Below are positions 12,110-28,500 of a stretch of 64,000 bases of DNA, piece after piece. The position numbers were made by a program, and so were the translations under genes. The notes under the pieces are model-generated. The model was not told the origin of the DNA and did not search any database. It saw nothing but the letters and a program-made list of their open reading frames with translations. Numbering within the stretch: position 1 is the stretch's first letter; each line of letters starts with the position of its first letter. This DNA comes from Cymodocea nodosa. Taxonomy: Eukaryota; Streptophyta; Magnoliopsida; Alismatales; Cymodoceaceae. The stretch covers positions 694,501 to 758,500 of the forward strand of contig CM072341.1 of the NCBI GenBank assembly GCA_036874045.1. The letters are read 5' to 3'.

Positions 12110-13240
12110 TATTTGTGTTATTAGAATTGAATCTAACGGAATCATCAGAATTTTAATTGTAAATGAATATAAAATTAATCTGAAATAGAATTTGAAATTT
12201 AGTTATCCATGTTCAGAAATTTTAGTTATTTGTATACGTGTAAGAGAGCGACAGAATTGAAATTTTATGTTTGTATATGATAATAATGTAATATAGTTAT
12301 TATTAATTAATTACATTAATTATTTATTTAATGATATCATTAGGTGTTTATATGTTATTAATATAACCTTACATTTAATAACAAACTTCAAATATTCCTC
12401 TCTGTGATTATCTAATGTCTTATATCTAACATTTTAGATTATTTTAGGCTAACCTCACCTACATTCACGGGAATTACATAGATTCGTTAGGGGCAGTCTT
12501 GATATGAAAAAAGTTGTATAGATTAGACTACTCCAATGAAGAGGGGGGGGGGGGGGGGAATAATAAATTGTGTATGTTATATGTTGCAAGGAAAATTAAA
12601 AGATACACTAGCCATGTAACAATTAAGAAATTTTTTTTTTGCATTTTTTTTTTTTGTTATAATGAACGTAAAACTTCCTTTAAATTATGTGAAGATTGAC
12701 AATTTTTTAACTAATTTTGAGGCCTAACATCTTCTCTCAGAATATCAGTAGAATAAGATTTATACACTCGGAATTAGATGAAAATGAATTCAAATTTCGT
12801 CTAATTTTGCTCACGTGTAGAGTTATAATTCTTGGTATGAACGGTAATTTTGTATTATGAGGTAAAAACATGAATCCAAATTTTCATCTTTTAAGTGAAA
12901 ATTTCATTTCCACTCATTCTTCTAAGTGAATAGTTAAACTTCGTTATTAAATGTAAAGTTGTGTTAATAACATATGAATGTCTAATGATGTCATTAAATA
13001 ATCGATCAATATAATAAATTTTCTAATTAATTATATTATTGTTAATTTGTTGAATTAATTAATTCACTAATTAATACACAACTATAGTACGTTACTGTCA
13101 TACACAAACATCAAATTCTAATTCTATTAATTTCTTACACACACAAATGTTTGAATTTTATATTCCGTTTTTGTCTAATCTTATTTAATTTTATTTTTAA
13201 CTAAAATTTCAATTTCATCAAATTTAATTTCAAATACACA
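12110..13240. mobile_element. long-inverted-repeat (foldback-like) element
   Basis: The outer arms, about 12110-12375 and 12960-13240, are imperfect reverse complements of each other over roughly 260 bases. For example, left ATGTTTGTATATGATAATAA pairs with right TTACTGTCATACACAAACAT, and left AATGATATCATTAGGTG pairs with right AATGTCTAATGATGTCATT. The centre (12376-12959) is AT-rich, carries a run of 15-16 Gs near 12543 and no credible coding sequence. The structure fits a non-autonomous MULE or foldback element. Exact ends and target duplication could not be fixed by eye. Confidence 0.65.
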
Positions 13241-13599
13241 GACAAACCATAAGGTAAAATGAATTAAAACCCCGGTATGTACAAGTGAAAATAGGCGATA
13301 AATCATTGCCTCCCCATCCCTGTTTTTTTTTTCTTTTTTTGCACAAGGGTCCTCTAACAAACATTTATTTATATATTACTATTTACCACTTGCTCTTACG
13401 AGAAAAAGAATAAAATTCTACGTATTTGCAAGTTTTATACGAGAATCTGTGTCGTTCAATTGTTGCGGTTATTATCCGAAATCCGTGGTTCCTCTTAATC
13501 TGTCGTGCATTCTTTAAATTTTACATTTTATTAAAGCAATGCATTTCAAAAGTACTGTAATTATCAATATATCACGAAATGGATCTCATGGGAATGATG

Positions 13600-13985
13600 A
13601 TTTCTTTATTCGCCGTTAATTAATTTTAAGTTAAAATTTTACACGTTGTCAAAGTTGGTTGACGTATATTAATTTGCGAACACATAAACAGGTAAGAGAG
13701 AAGAGCGTTAAAAAAATGTGTCGTATCAAACAAAAAGAAGTAGGACTTCGACATGATGATGGCTTTTCTATACGTTGTCAATTTGCCTTTGAATTAGATT
13801 ACTTATTGTTAGTTAATTTTAAATTGAAATTTTATAATTACGTGCACTCAATTATAGACACCTGTCGACGTATAAATAAGTAAAAGATACGATGTGACGT
13901 TAACTTATATAATGAGGATCCTTTAATCTTTCATCAATTAATTTTTAATTAGATTTTGTAACATGATACTTGTCGGTTATGTTGT
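13600..13985 (+). repeat. dispersed repeat R1, two or three partial copies
   Basis: Three versions of 'ttaattaattttaagttaaaattttac' (13616, 13813, 13938) are spaced by about 130-200 bases with 'aagtaaaagatacgatgtg'-like words between them. The 74-codon frame at 13659-13883 runs through this repeat and is rejected as a gene. Confidence 0.5.
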
Positions 13986-14430
13986 TTTTAACATATTTTA
14001 ACCGCATCTTCCCCCCTGATGATGACCTCAACTCAACTGCTCATCTCCCATTTCCATCCATCCATCTCAACTACTCTAAAAAAAAAAAAAATAATGTCAC
14101 TTTCTTTTGGGATGTAATCGTTGACTTCAAGAATTGAACGTCTGATGATAATGTGAGCGGTGATAAATTCATTTTACCATTCTACCACGTATGATGGTAA
14201 TTGTATTCATTTCGCCACATCAGGTGAGAATTTCATGTATAAGTTAGGCATTTTGTGTTTGGGTGAAAAGGTTTTCTCTTTTGAAATTTGTTAATTTTGT
14301 GAGGTATATTAAACCTTTTAATTTAAGACGATGAGAAGTTAAATTTCGTTATTTTGATACACGTGGCGGTGTTGTCTGAATGTTAATTATTATTGTAAAA
14401 TGAGAAAATGTTACTTACTTGAACACTTAG

Positions 14431-14945
14431 GTATTTATGCACTCAAAAAATAATGAAAAACATCAGAAAAAAAAATAGTAATAAATTTTTCAACATTTTC
14501 TAGGTATTTGTGTACTAAATGAGTTTTCAAAGAATTCTACCATTTTCTTTTAGTATATAAGAAAATTTTTCTTTCCTTTTCAAATATTATGATTTACGAA
14601 AATGATAGAAAATAAAGAAAAAGAAAAGGAGAATTATCACAAAATATATTAGTAACATGTAATTTTGATATAAAAATTGTTTATGTCCTTAGTAGATGAG
14701 AATTAATATTACGAGAGATATGTAAAATAATAAATACAAAAATATTTAATTTATTAATTTTAATATTTTTCATCATTTTTTGTTTTATGCATAAACACAC
14801 ATTTTAAATTCTATCGTTTTATGTTCTATGCACAAACACATTAATTTTAAATTGAATTTTCGTTACTTTCTATCATTTTTCTTTCTATTATTTTTTGTAA
14901 TATTCCATTATTTACTTTTTACCATTTTTTAGGTGCATAAACAAC
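14431..14945. mobile_element. MITE, family A, copy 2, flanked by TTA
   Basis: The left end is GGTATTTATGCACTCAAAAA and the right end, reverse complemented, is GGTTGTTTATGCACCTAAAA, with further AAT-rich pairing inward. TTA lies directly outside each end (14427-14429/30 and 14946-14948), a likely 3-bp target duplication as made by PIF/Harbinger-type elements. The interior shares 'aatttattaattttaatattttt' as the reverse complement of the family A interior, so this copy lies in the opposite orientation. Confidence 0.6.
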
Positions 14946-14949
14946 CTTA

Positions 14950-15965
14950 ATAGATGTTAAGATTATAAGATGATATTAGGGAGAAAATTATTACCTTTGG
15001 ATTTGACCTGTGACATATGCATCTAATTTGAACCGAAGACATCTGTAATGATTAAAAAAAGCTACAGAAAAGGAGAATGTTAAAATAAATTTGCATTAAA
15101 AAATTTAAAATATAAAATACTTATAAATAATAGATTTAAGTTGAATACCTGCATTGTGGCGATGAAATATTATTCTACGTTGCAAGAGTTCAACACGAGG
15201 CTCAAAATCTTTCATATTAATTATTATAATTATTAAAGGAAGAGAAGAGAAGAGAGGATGACCTTCTATTCTATAACTGTCTATTTTATTAAAATTTTAA
15301 AAAAAAGTTCGACCGTTAGGGCCCAATCCTTGACTCAACCAATTGCAGTTGGGCTCGGCCCATCTTGCAGACATGGGCGTAACCAGCCTAACCCATTTTT
15401 CCATCATAAGAGTCCACTTGACTGAATTCGTATCAGTTAAATCATGTCATTGATTGGTATAATACGATATTTCGAACTATGCTGTTTGATCATTTTGTAA
15501 AATTAAATTGTGCTGACACATCTAAATTTGAGCATGCAAGTTAATACATCATATTTTTTTTAAAAAAATTAGTATACTATTTATATCAACGGTATGCTAA
15601 AAATCAAATAAAGTTTTTTGTTAAGAGTCCTGGTAGGTTCAATATGCTGATAAATAATTAGTATACTAAAATATTTACAATAGCATCTTCATATTTTTTT
15701 AACTTGACCCAATCATGATCAAATTATATCTTTGATCAATACAACACACGCAAGCATTAACATTTTCTTAACTCGACGCAAATGGTAATCAGTAGGAATT
15801 AAATATATGATAAAAATGGAAATTTAGGAAAATAAAAAAAAGATTATTTTTATACGTTACCGAAAGTTAAAAAAAATCTAATTTTTCTGATAATTTTTTA
15901 CAAATGAATCATATTTTAATATATATATATATATATATTTCTGATAATTCTATTAAATTTTTATT
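14950..15965. other. intergenic, no gene recognised; TATACTA-rich repeat R3
   Basis: AT-rich DNA. The word group 'attagtatactatttatatc ... ggtatgctaaaaatcaaata' at 15568-15612 is echoed at about 24580-24800 and 55070-55330, which suggests a second dispersed family. GCCCA-type words cluster at 15318-15400. Confidence 0.4.
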
Positions 15966-15969
15966 TGAA

Positions 15970-16473
15970 CGATGTTTGTACATTTGAAAAAAAATAAAAT
16001 ATATATTAGAAAAAATGGTAGAAAGTAAAATAACAGAAAGTTACAAAAGGTCAATAAAAAATTAAGATATTTGTATATAGAACAAAAAGTAATGTAATTT
16101 AAAATATGTATATAGAATAGAAAATGATAAAAAATAATAGAAAGTAAAATATATATGTTTATTTATAAAATAAAAATATTAAAATTAATAAATTAGATAT
16201 TTTTATTTTTATTTATAAAACAAAGAATAATAAAATTTATTATAAATAATATAAAATAGTGATTTATGATAATAGTTACGATATAAAATATATTTTATAT
16301 ATCTTTATTATAAAAATATAAATAAATTTTTATATTAAAATTATATATTATTTGATAATTCACATTTTTTTAAAAATTTTTCATCAATTTCTTAGATCAG
16401 TAAATTTTTCTAAAAAATGATGAAAAATTCATTTCTGACGTTTTCCACCTTTTCTCTCGGTGCACAGACATCC
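15970..16473. mobile_element. MITE, family A, copy 3
   Basis: The left end is CGATGTTTGTACATTTG and the right end, reverse complemented, is GGATGTCTGTGCACCG. The internal sequence 'aaaatatatatgtttattta', 'tattaaaattaataaatta' and 'tttattataaataatataa' occurs in the same order and orientation in the copy at 2204-2724. Confidence 0.6.
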
Positions 16474-16499
16474 TTTTATACGCCTGAGGAATGAAAAAT

Positions 16500-16865
16500 G
16501 ATAAAAAAAAAGTTTTTGGCATGGTGGCTCAACCGACACAACAGGAAGGGCGGCTGCGAATAACGGGTGGCGCGCCGGTGCCGGCGACGGCCCACAGGAA
16601 CGACAACCCAGGGCTGAACGCAAGGAGGAGAGTCCGTGGTCGCCGCCGGAACTTGCGACGGCACGTGGACGAACTCCGACACGCGACGTCACCGCCACCT
16701 GGCCCTGTTCGTGGATCAGCTTAAACTAAAAGGCCGGAGTGGGACAACGGAACGACTGCTGCGTTGTGGCTTCTTCGCTTGGTGGGTTCTTCTCCATTAA
16801 AAGGTTGGGAGGGTTGAGGAGAGAATGTCAGTCGGTCTTTGGTCGGGTCTGGTTCTGCGGCGGCG
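16500..16865 (+). promoter_or_regulatory. upstream region and leader of the alcohol dehydrogenase gene
   Basis: A GC-rich segment lies between the MITE and the ADH start codon. Open frames on both strands here (such as 16429-16698 minus) have no recognisable domain and are treated as by-products of GC content. No strong TATA box is visible; TTAAAAGG at about 16797 is a weak candidate. The MITE insertion ends only about 390 bases upstream of the ATG. Confidence 0.4.
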
Positions 16866-20595
<3,730 letters not shown>

Positions 20596-20738
20596 GATGC
20601 AGATCTCATCCACCTTTAGGATGCGCTGTTCCCAACTCTATATGTTGGTGTTATATAGAGCAACATCCTTGTGAGTTGTAACCCAGAAGTATTAAAGGTT
20701 GGCTCTAATTTTATCCCTGTAACGCCGCTGTTCTTATC

Positions 20739-20748
20739 AATAAATAAA
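20739..20748 (+). terminator. polyadenylation signal of the ADH gene
   Basis: AATAAATAAA lies about 145 bases past the stop codon, a suitable distance for the 3' end of the ADH transcript. Confidence 0.6.
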
Positions 20749-20799
20749 TGGGATTAAAGGGTGAGAGACATGAGATCTCTTCAGAATGTGTTCCACCGG

Positions 20800-22154
20800 C
20801 ATGAATGCTTTTTTCACAACATTTTATTGCTTTGGGTGGTATCATATCACTGTCTCTTTTTTCTTTTCCATGCCATTTTATGAGTGATGAGATATATTTT
20901 TGTCGAAATAGTCAGAAGATTGAAATTAAACTATTATATGATGAATTTTTCTGCTTAATATCAAGTAATTATGAATGAGAATTTGATATGATATTAGAGT
21001 TATAGGCATACGAGAAAATAAAATTGTAAATATTCACAGTTATGTATTGTATTTAAAATAAACAGATATCTTCTTTTGTAAATATTTATTTTAGATGTTT
21101 AAATTTTGTAATAAATTTTGTGTTCATTAGATACCACATGGAATCAAGATTTTGAACATTTCTTGGTCTTCAGAATTTTGGATTTGGCAGTGCTTTCATC
21201 TAGATTTAATTATTATTTGTCTCGTTGGATATGGTCTACAGATTTTTGGAAGAAGCAATTGAAAGTTTTTTTTGGTTAGATGGCATGAGAGTAACAATTT
21301 TCTCTTCTTATTTTGGCTTGCACGTAGATATCTTTCTTTCGGTTGTAATGCATTTCATTTTTCTCTTTTGTGGATTTCCTTTTCCATGTTGAGTAATTTG
21401 GGAAAAAAAAGAAGAGATTAAGATTCGTGTTTTTTGCAGAAGATGAACCAGTTCTGAAGATGGAAGAGCCTGAGAAACGATTGAGAAAGTATGCAAATCT
21501 TGCATCCTAACCTGAAAGAAGAGATGACCCTTAATGTATGCGAATCCTGGATCTTAACCTGAAAGAAGAGAAGACCCATGAAATTACTCATAAAATCAGA
21601 TATATGTATGAAGATGACAATCTGATGAAATACAATCGAAAAGAAAAAAAAATCAAATGTCATGAATGCTAAAACTTGAGAAAAAATGTCATAGAAAATA
21701 CCTAAGGCAAGAATAATGTATTGTGGAATAAATCATACTTTGAGAAGAGGAGAAACGAACGTCCTTTTTTTAATCTCATGACGACCAAATGAAGTCAAAT
21801 ACATGAAGCTCATCAGCAAGAGAATGGTATACAAATAATGGCAAAAGATAAACATCACATAGCACATTTTCTTAACCAGAAGAGCCCATAATGTTTTTTT
21901 GAAGATTAAGAACCTATAAGGTTAAAATTAGCTTATCTTATACTTCAAACAGAGACAAAGCTGATTGATGTAAGCGGCTCTAGAATAAAGAGTTGTCTGT
22001 GTTTAAGAGAACACCGCTTTGTATTGGTTAAGTATCATTTGGTGTTCTAGTTGTAACAACATATCACACAAAACCGCAGATCTACAGTCTCTGGTTAATC
22101 GGACTATCTGCTCTTCCTTGAAAAATATTGTTCAAGGTCTTTACAAAACATTAT
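20800..22154. other. intergenic, no gene recognised
   Basis: AT-rich sequence between the convergent ADH and plastid-membrane-protein genes, with one short tandem duplication near 21.5 kb. The part near 22100 is the likely 3' untranslated region of the minus-strand gene. Confidence 0.5.
21489..21582. repeat. tandem duplication, 47-bp unit, two copies
   Basis: 'gtatgcaaatcttgcatcct' plus 'aacctgaaagaagagatgac' is followed 47 bases later by 'gtatgcgaatcctggatctt' plus 'aacctgaaagaagagaagac'. Confidence 0.8.
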
Positions 22155-24334
22155 TTACTTGTACTTCTCCATTATTCTTCTTGCTTCTTCCAAGGTTTCT
22201 TCATCAGTGGAAGAAGTGCTTCTTCCCCCTCTTGATCCCTCATCAGTGTTCAAAGCTATGAATGTGAAATATATGAAGCCCATCATAGCCTGTCTCCAGA
22301 AAAGAATGTCAAAATAAGTTGAGATTATTCTATATTAAACTAAAATATAACCATCATTTAACAAGAAAAACAATGATTTTTATGTTAAATAACTAACAAG
22401 AATCAAACTCAGCAATTGTACATAGACTTGCAAGATTTGAGATGATGAATCATTCCAGAATTCGGCAATTACTGATATATATTTTCATTTCAGTACATTA
22501 TATATGTGTGTGTATACTTTTATAAATATTTAAAGTATACATGATCATTTTTAAAAATACAGTAATTAAACCTAAGAAGTCTAAGAAATAAATAGCACAG
22601 CATTAAAACATTAAATACCATACAGTTTGTTGGAGACGCTGGAAAAGGCCACAAAGCTTTTGTGGTCACCAAAGCAACCGGTGGTTGGTGTTTAAGAAAG
22701 AGATGAGAAGAGAAGAGGAGGAAAGAATGGTTGAAAACCCTAAAACCTACTTTAAATAAATTGATCCATTACTGGATCAGCCTTAAGATTCAGATAACCC
22801 AACAAAGGACCCAAGCATAACAGATAAGTAAATATTAAATAATGAAAAATAAACGAAATTCTTGAAAATAAAGAAGAACATATTGCAAAGAAAAGGTTAC
22901 TGAGAACCCATTAAAGTTGGTCCCTTAACTGAAAAAATAGCTCAATAAAATCATTACCGTTATATTTCCAACTATATTATCATACTACCAACACAGTGAA
23001 ATAAACTTCACCTAAAATTATCACGTTGAGGTCATGTGACATTGAAGTAAGCATGTAAGTGACCTGATTATTGTACACCATAAACGATGGATGATAATTA
23101 TGAACATTCGAGTATAACAGAGATAGGACAGTTTGTATTCAAACACATACCATTGCAAAAAACAAGGTCGAGAGGAATGAATTTAGCAGGATGAGAGCCA
23201 CAACACCAGCAACACTAGCAACACCAATTCTTGCCAATGGTCGGGGAACAGAAGCCTAATATTAAGATGAAATATGAGATACGGTATGCGAATAAATTTT
23301 TTATTGGAATAAGGGAACTTTGAAGAAACCTACAGGCACGAGATTGGACCCTGCTTCAATGCCGTCCTTTGAGACCCTCCAAGCTGTCTGAATAACTATT
23401 TGGCAAAACATTAAAAAGCCAAAACGAAAAATGTTTAGTTTTCCCGTATTTGTTATATTGCACGATAACGAAATACAATGTAAAAACTTTTGCTATTGAC
23501 CAGCATTGTGGAATAAGCTGGCCAACATGGTTGTCTTGAGTTTTAGATAGAACAGCTTATACGATGGAAATAAATATTGAAAAGAGTACTTATACTAGCT
23601 AAAGATATTTTGTAGTTTCATTCGGAGAATCACGCATCTAAGTTTTATTGTTGAAAAGGTGTGGAGCATATCTACGACATATACAGGATAGCATGCGCTT
23701 GTGTGAAAATGTATTAACTCCCAGCCACAGTACTTCATTCCAACCAAAGCCAAACTCAACTTTTACCATTGTGGTGAAAATGCATCATGTGAAGCACAGA
23801 CACTTCCCAAATCCCAACCCTGAATCCCAATTTCCTGAAACTTGTTGCAAAATTGATCACATATTACCACTAAAAATCGTGCGGTAGCAAAGAGCTTCTG
23901 ATGTTTCTCTACAGCGATTCGGCATTAAATATACGATGAATAGAAGAGTATCGACACCAGAACTTTACCCATTCCTTCACTATCCATATCAAGGCAATTC
24001 ATTCACACAACAAAATCTAGTGATTGATTGGGGCGTGGAATTATCTACCTCTGATAACTTTGGACTGGGCCGAGGCGACAACGGCAACTCTGGAAGGACA
24101 CCGATGAGAGAGGCTTCCACTACTTCTTCTTCTTCCAGACAAATGACGCTCGGTTAGCGGAGCAACTGGTTGAAACCGAGCCGAGAGGCCGGCGACCCGG
24201 GGAAGCCGCAAAGATGATGGAAGGACGAAGATACAGGATGAAGTACGCGTGGCCATCCCCGCTCTCCCGGAGGGGACCGCCGCCGAGAAAGGAGAGCGGC
24301 GGTCGGCGGAAACTGCGGCGACACGCCCCGCCAT
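22155..24334 (-). CDS. plastid-targeted small membrane protein, conserved in plants
   Basis: Function unknown. Minus-strand exons are 24334-24049, 23395-23334, 23255-23151 and 22289-22155, with GT-AG junctions and phases closing to 195 residues. The N-terminal exon is rich in Ser, Arg, Ala and Pro with few acidic residues, like a chloroplast transit peptide. A second in-frame ATG at 24256 (MATRTSSC...) gives an equally typical transit peptide of a 169-residue product, so the start is undecided. After it comes VIQTAWRVSKDGIEAGSNLV, then two hydrophobic segments (about residues 126-146 and 147-165) interrupted by one intron. The tail is acidic and ends with EEARRIMEKYK. I recall similar unnamed transmembrane proteins in Arabidopsis (possibly At1g22750) with the same order. 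Exon 2 could be read from an acceptor 8 bases further in, but only the chosen acceptor keeps the frame open. Confidence 0.78.
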
Positions 24335-24399
24335 CTGCTTCGTGCTTTCTCTGGTTCCAATTCGATCTCGTTTCCGTCCTTTTATCGTTACGATTTTCT

Positions 24400-25380
24400 C
24401 CCTTTTATTTTATTTTTGCACTTATCGTTTTCTTGAAAAGCAAGCACGAAAATATATTAAAACCTTAAGTAGATATGAAATCATAATAATATATGAAATC
24501 ATATATTAAAACCTTAAGTAAATATATTAAAAGGAGATTTTCAAATAAAATATTTTTAATACTAGATTTAGATATATCAATATGGTATGATTCGATCGAC
24601 ATCATGCTTGATTAAAATCACTATACTTATTTTTTTGATATACCAATTGATTTCAGTATAGTTTTCAATTTTCTAGATTTAACGTATCGATTTTATAATC
24701 GGTTTGCTGAAATTAGTATAGACAAAATACAAAAGCTCTGTCTAGTTTTTAAAATACTACTTATAAGAATGGTATATTAATTTTAGAAAAACCTAATGAT
24801 CCATACTAATCTACTTGTATTTTAGAAAATTATGTCATATCAGGCCCAGATTAAATTTCATTAATATTTAAAAAAATATATTTTATTACGATTTATAATA
24901 GAATAACCAGAGATTCTTAAATCCGATATATATATATATGCTACCTTATGCCGTCTCATCTATTTCTTACGCTAACGTACCACCTGTAATTATATTTATA
25001 AATTCTACTTGAGTTAACCAATAATTCGTGTTCAATTCAATACAATACTACCTGTGAAGGCTCAATTTGAGTATAGCTTAATTATAAACAAGAACGTTGA
25101 CTTTAAATTAGCTATTAAAATAAGCAGGTTGTGAAATATTTTATCTTGAAATGAATTTGTGGCTCAAAAGAGAATCGGAAATCCCTGCAATTGAAAGAAA
25201 ACACCTATCTTTCAAGCAGTTTTACAAAAATCAATTCATTGATTCTTGAGCTCTTCGATCAACAACAACGGTGACATTGCAAATTGTCATATTCTTCTCT
25301 TCTCTTCTCTTCTCTTCTTGCTTTGCTATATTTCAATATCGCAAAAAAATGTCACACCTCATCTACTTGTATCTTTATTA
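24400..25380. other. intergenic between two divergent genes, no gene recognised
   Basis: The first part is the promoter side of the minus-strand plastid gene; an A/T run reading AAAATAAAATAAAAGG on the minus strand lies near 24405-24420. The remainder is AT-rich with repeat R3-like words ('agtatag', 'gatataccaattgatttc') and a TCTTC run at 25292-25318. Confidence 0.45.
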
Positions 25381-25425
25381 GGGCCCAAAATTGCCGACCA
25401 GCCCAGCTCAGCCCAGCCCATAACT
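25381..25425 (+). promoter_or_regulatory. cluster of GGCCCA/GCCCA (site II-like) elements
   Basis: GGGCCCA is followed by CAGCCCAGCTCAGCCCAGCC, giving four GCCCA cores in about 40 bases, 150-190 bases upstream of the ATG at 25573. TGGGCC/T elements of this kind, bound by TCP factors, are typical of promoters of housekeeping and proliferation genes. That fits a DNA-maintenance gene downstream, but regulation is inferred. Confidence 0.5.
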
Positions 25426-25572
25426 CTGAACACAAAAGGAAACCCGCCTTTAAAGCAGTCGTCTCGGTCCTTGGCGCGTCGCGGGATTTGTCGGGGTTTT
25501 CCTTCCCGTCGGCCTACCGTCCACCTGCGTCAAACACCGACGAAGGCCAGCAGAAGCGGTGGCGTGGGAACG

Positions 25573-28500
25573 ATGGATGTCGACGCGCCCCTGGACTTCG
25601 AGCTGGAAGATCCTCTAGTCGACGTCCCTCCACCTGCCGCCAGAGCCAAAAGGTACACCAGAAAAAGTCGCTATTCAGTTCCATGTTTTTCATATGTTTA
25701 CCATTCTTTTTATTGCCGTATTTAGGAAATCTAGGTAGCTCTTTTCCAATATATTAGTACCAATGGACACGCCACTTGCTGTAGTGCTTACAATCTTATA
25801 TATATCGGTGGAAATTATTTCTCGTAAATAAACTTATATTGATTTGAATAATTTTCATACTAGCCAGGTAACTTAGGTGTAAAGTTTTGTTCTTGCGTTC
25901 GGAAGCTGCTAATAACTTAAACTTACACGTTTACACCTCATCTAGAAGTTTGATGAGGTCCGTTTTGTTCGAATTATTGGGTGGAACTTATTTAAAAATG
26001 CCATGCTTTTTTTAAAAAGTCAGACCACATGTCTCATATGGTAGTCCGCTTATTACAAAGGATTGAGTTATTTGAAGAATATTTTCTGTTTTAAAAGATT
26101 GCAAAAGGCAGAATACGACTAAAACAAAATTCTTCAGATAACTGGACACAAATAAGCTGAGCTCTAAATGGAGCCTACAACTTTGATTCCAATATACTTA
26201 TAGTTTTTTGGTCGGTACTTGCATTACATCCTATAGGTGTATTTGTTATCAGTACGTGCCATTTGTTCCTAAGTATGACCATAAAAAATGGTGCCAATTG
26301 GCATTGACAACTATGCTCAAACAATAAAATTTTCCTTTTTCTTCTTTTCATACTTCTGGAAGGGAATTTCCTTTTTGTGTGTTATTTTTCTTATTAGTTT
26401 TTTTGGGTTAATGCCAGAAAAAAAATTATTGATCTGGATGAACTCCTAACTGAGCATTACAAAGAAGAGCATAAGAGTGCTGAGAGGGATCATAAGCGAA
26501 AGACAAGATGTTATGATTCAGATGAAGATGAAGACAGGAGTCGAAAGAAGAAAGAGCGCGAGCTATCGAAACTTGTTGATAGCTGCCAAAAGCAGGCAAC
26601 GGAGTTCTCTTCTTCTGTCAATGTATTGTTCTTTTTTCTTCTTCTCACATGCATTATAATATGTGCCAGTACAGGTTTATGATATGGGTGTGGAAGTTGA
26701 TGTTCCATTATGGGGCTTGAACATTTTTGGATGCCAGGTCTGCATTCACCGAACGTCATCAGGCTTCTTGTTTTTGTATCAAAACGGTGTTTTTTCAACT
26801 TACAGATCAGTTCTTTCTAACTAGGGTATCCTGTAATATTGTTTGCAGAAAAAACAGCCACTGCCAATCTCCTTTGATCTCAAAAGGTGTAAGCTTTTGA
26901 ATAATTTCTCAGAGATTAAGGTTCTGTCAACTTTGGACCTGGATCTTGAGAAAGGTTCTTTGCCTCCTTCTGTTTTTTACATATTGTATAATATCATTTC
27001 AATGAAAAGATGAAACTTTTGATTGATTGTTGTACACTTTGTCTGTTTGTACTATTTTACAAGTTTGTAGTCAATTTCTTACATCTTCAAGCAAATATGA
27101 TTGTGTTTTTACTACTCCGTTCTGTCTTTAATCTTGCAAATAATGTGCTTTTCTTGCAGGTGAAGATTTTCTTGAGGGTTTGTTGAAAAATGGATGGTTG
27201 TTAAAGTTGGTTTGTACATGTGGATATGTGGAAGATTCCTTAGCATGTTGGATGTTTAAGCAGAGTCAGTTGAAGTCTTCCACCTTTCTCTTCCATGCTT
27301 GTATTGCTGATTAATATTCCATGGTTCTTACATCATTACAACATATCTATTTAGTGTTATATTCTTCAAGTGAGGATTTACATTCATCTGCTTGTGGCTT
27401 TTGGTGCAACCTACTTTCAAACAAGGTGATGCTTCATGTATTTTTTTAGTTTGTGTAAGGAAGTTACCTCATTTCTTTCTTGATATGTAGGTTGGTGAAC
27501 CTTCTTTAAAGCTAAACTGGCTTCCTAGCTATTCTGATATAATGGGTGCTCTTGAGATTTATGGATACGATCATTCACTTTTGACAAAGTTGGCTGATGA
27601 TGGTTAGCTTTCTAGCTCCAACTGTGTCTTATTGGCTTTATTTGTTTGGTTAACCTTATTTACTTATTGGTCCAAAACCGCTGGTGGTGTCACCAGTTAC
27701 ATACCTACTGGTGGCTATGATTTAGTGCCATTGGATATGGTGGATGGATTGAATTGAATGATGGATGATGGAGGAAATGGCTGATCCCATGATGATCTGT
27801 TGTTCTTACAGTCTGGTGCATCCAATGTAGCACAGTGCAGGAGAATGGGAGGCCTCTCTTTGGATTCTCACGCATGGAGAGGGGAATAATGCTTGCAGGA
27901 ACCCATGCAGAATAAGTGGTGCTTGCTTGCTGGAGATGAGAAGGTTGCAGCATCATTCTTCTTTTGTTTGATGACAGTGTATCTATTTTGTTAGATGCAA
28001 CGTTAGTCATCTCTTTGGGACCCTACAATCCCACTTGCAGGAAATGTGGCTGGTGATGACACCAGTCCATCCTTCTTTTGCATGTACTAATTAAATTGTT
28101 TTGTTTTGTGTCGTTGAAATATTTTAAATATCTCAATATATCTGTTCATCTTCAGCCATAATTTTCTCCCCAACTCTGGAGAAAGGATATTGAGAGGTGA
28201 AATTTGAAATTTTGGCTTAGGAGGCTATACTTAAATAACAGTTTCAGTTTATTGAAGTTTTTTGTTGTTATTTCCATTATTTAGTATTGGATTTTTGAAA
28301 TACCACATACATATTTGTTCTTACAAGGGTAATTAACAAAACCAATGATGTAAATTTACATTTTTTTCAAAACAGTTTCTGCAATTTTTCAATGCATAAA
28401 TTGCATGTTTCCCTGTTATAAAATATTTCTATCTTCTGTTTATAATTAGTCATCAAATATAAGCACATCAAATTATCTTAGTCTGATATGTTTAATTTGA

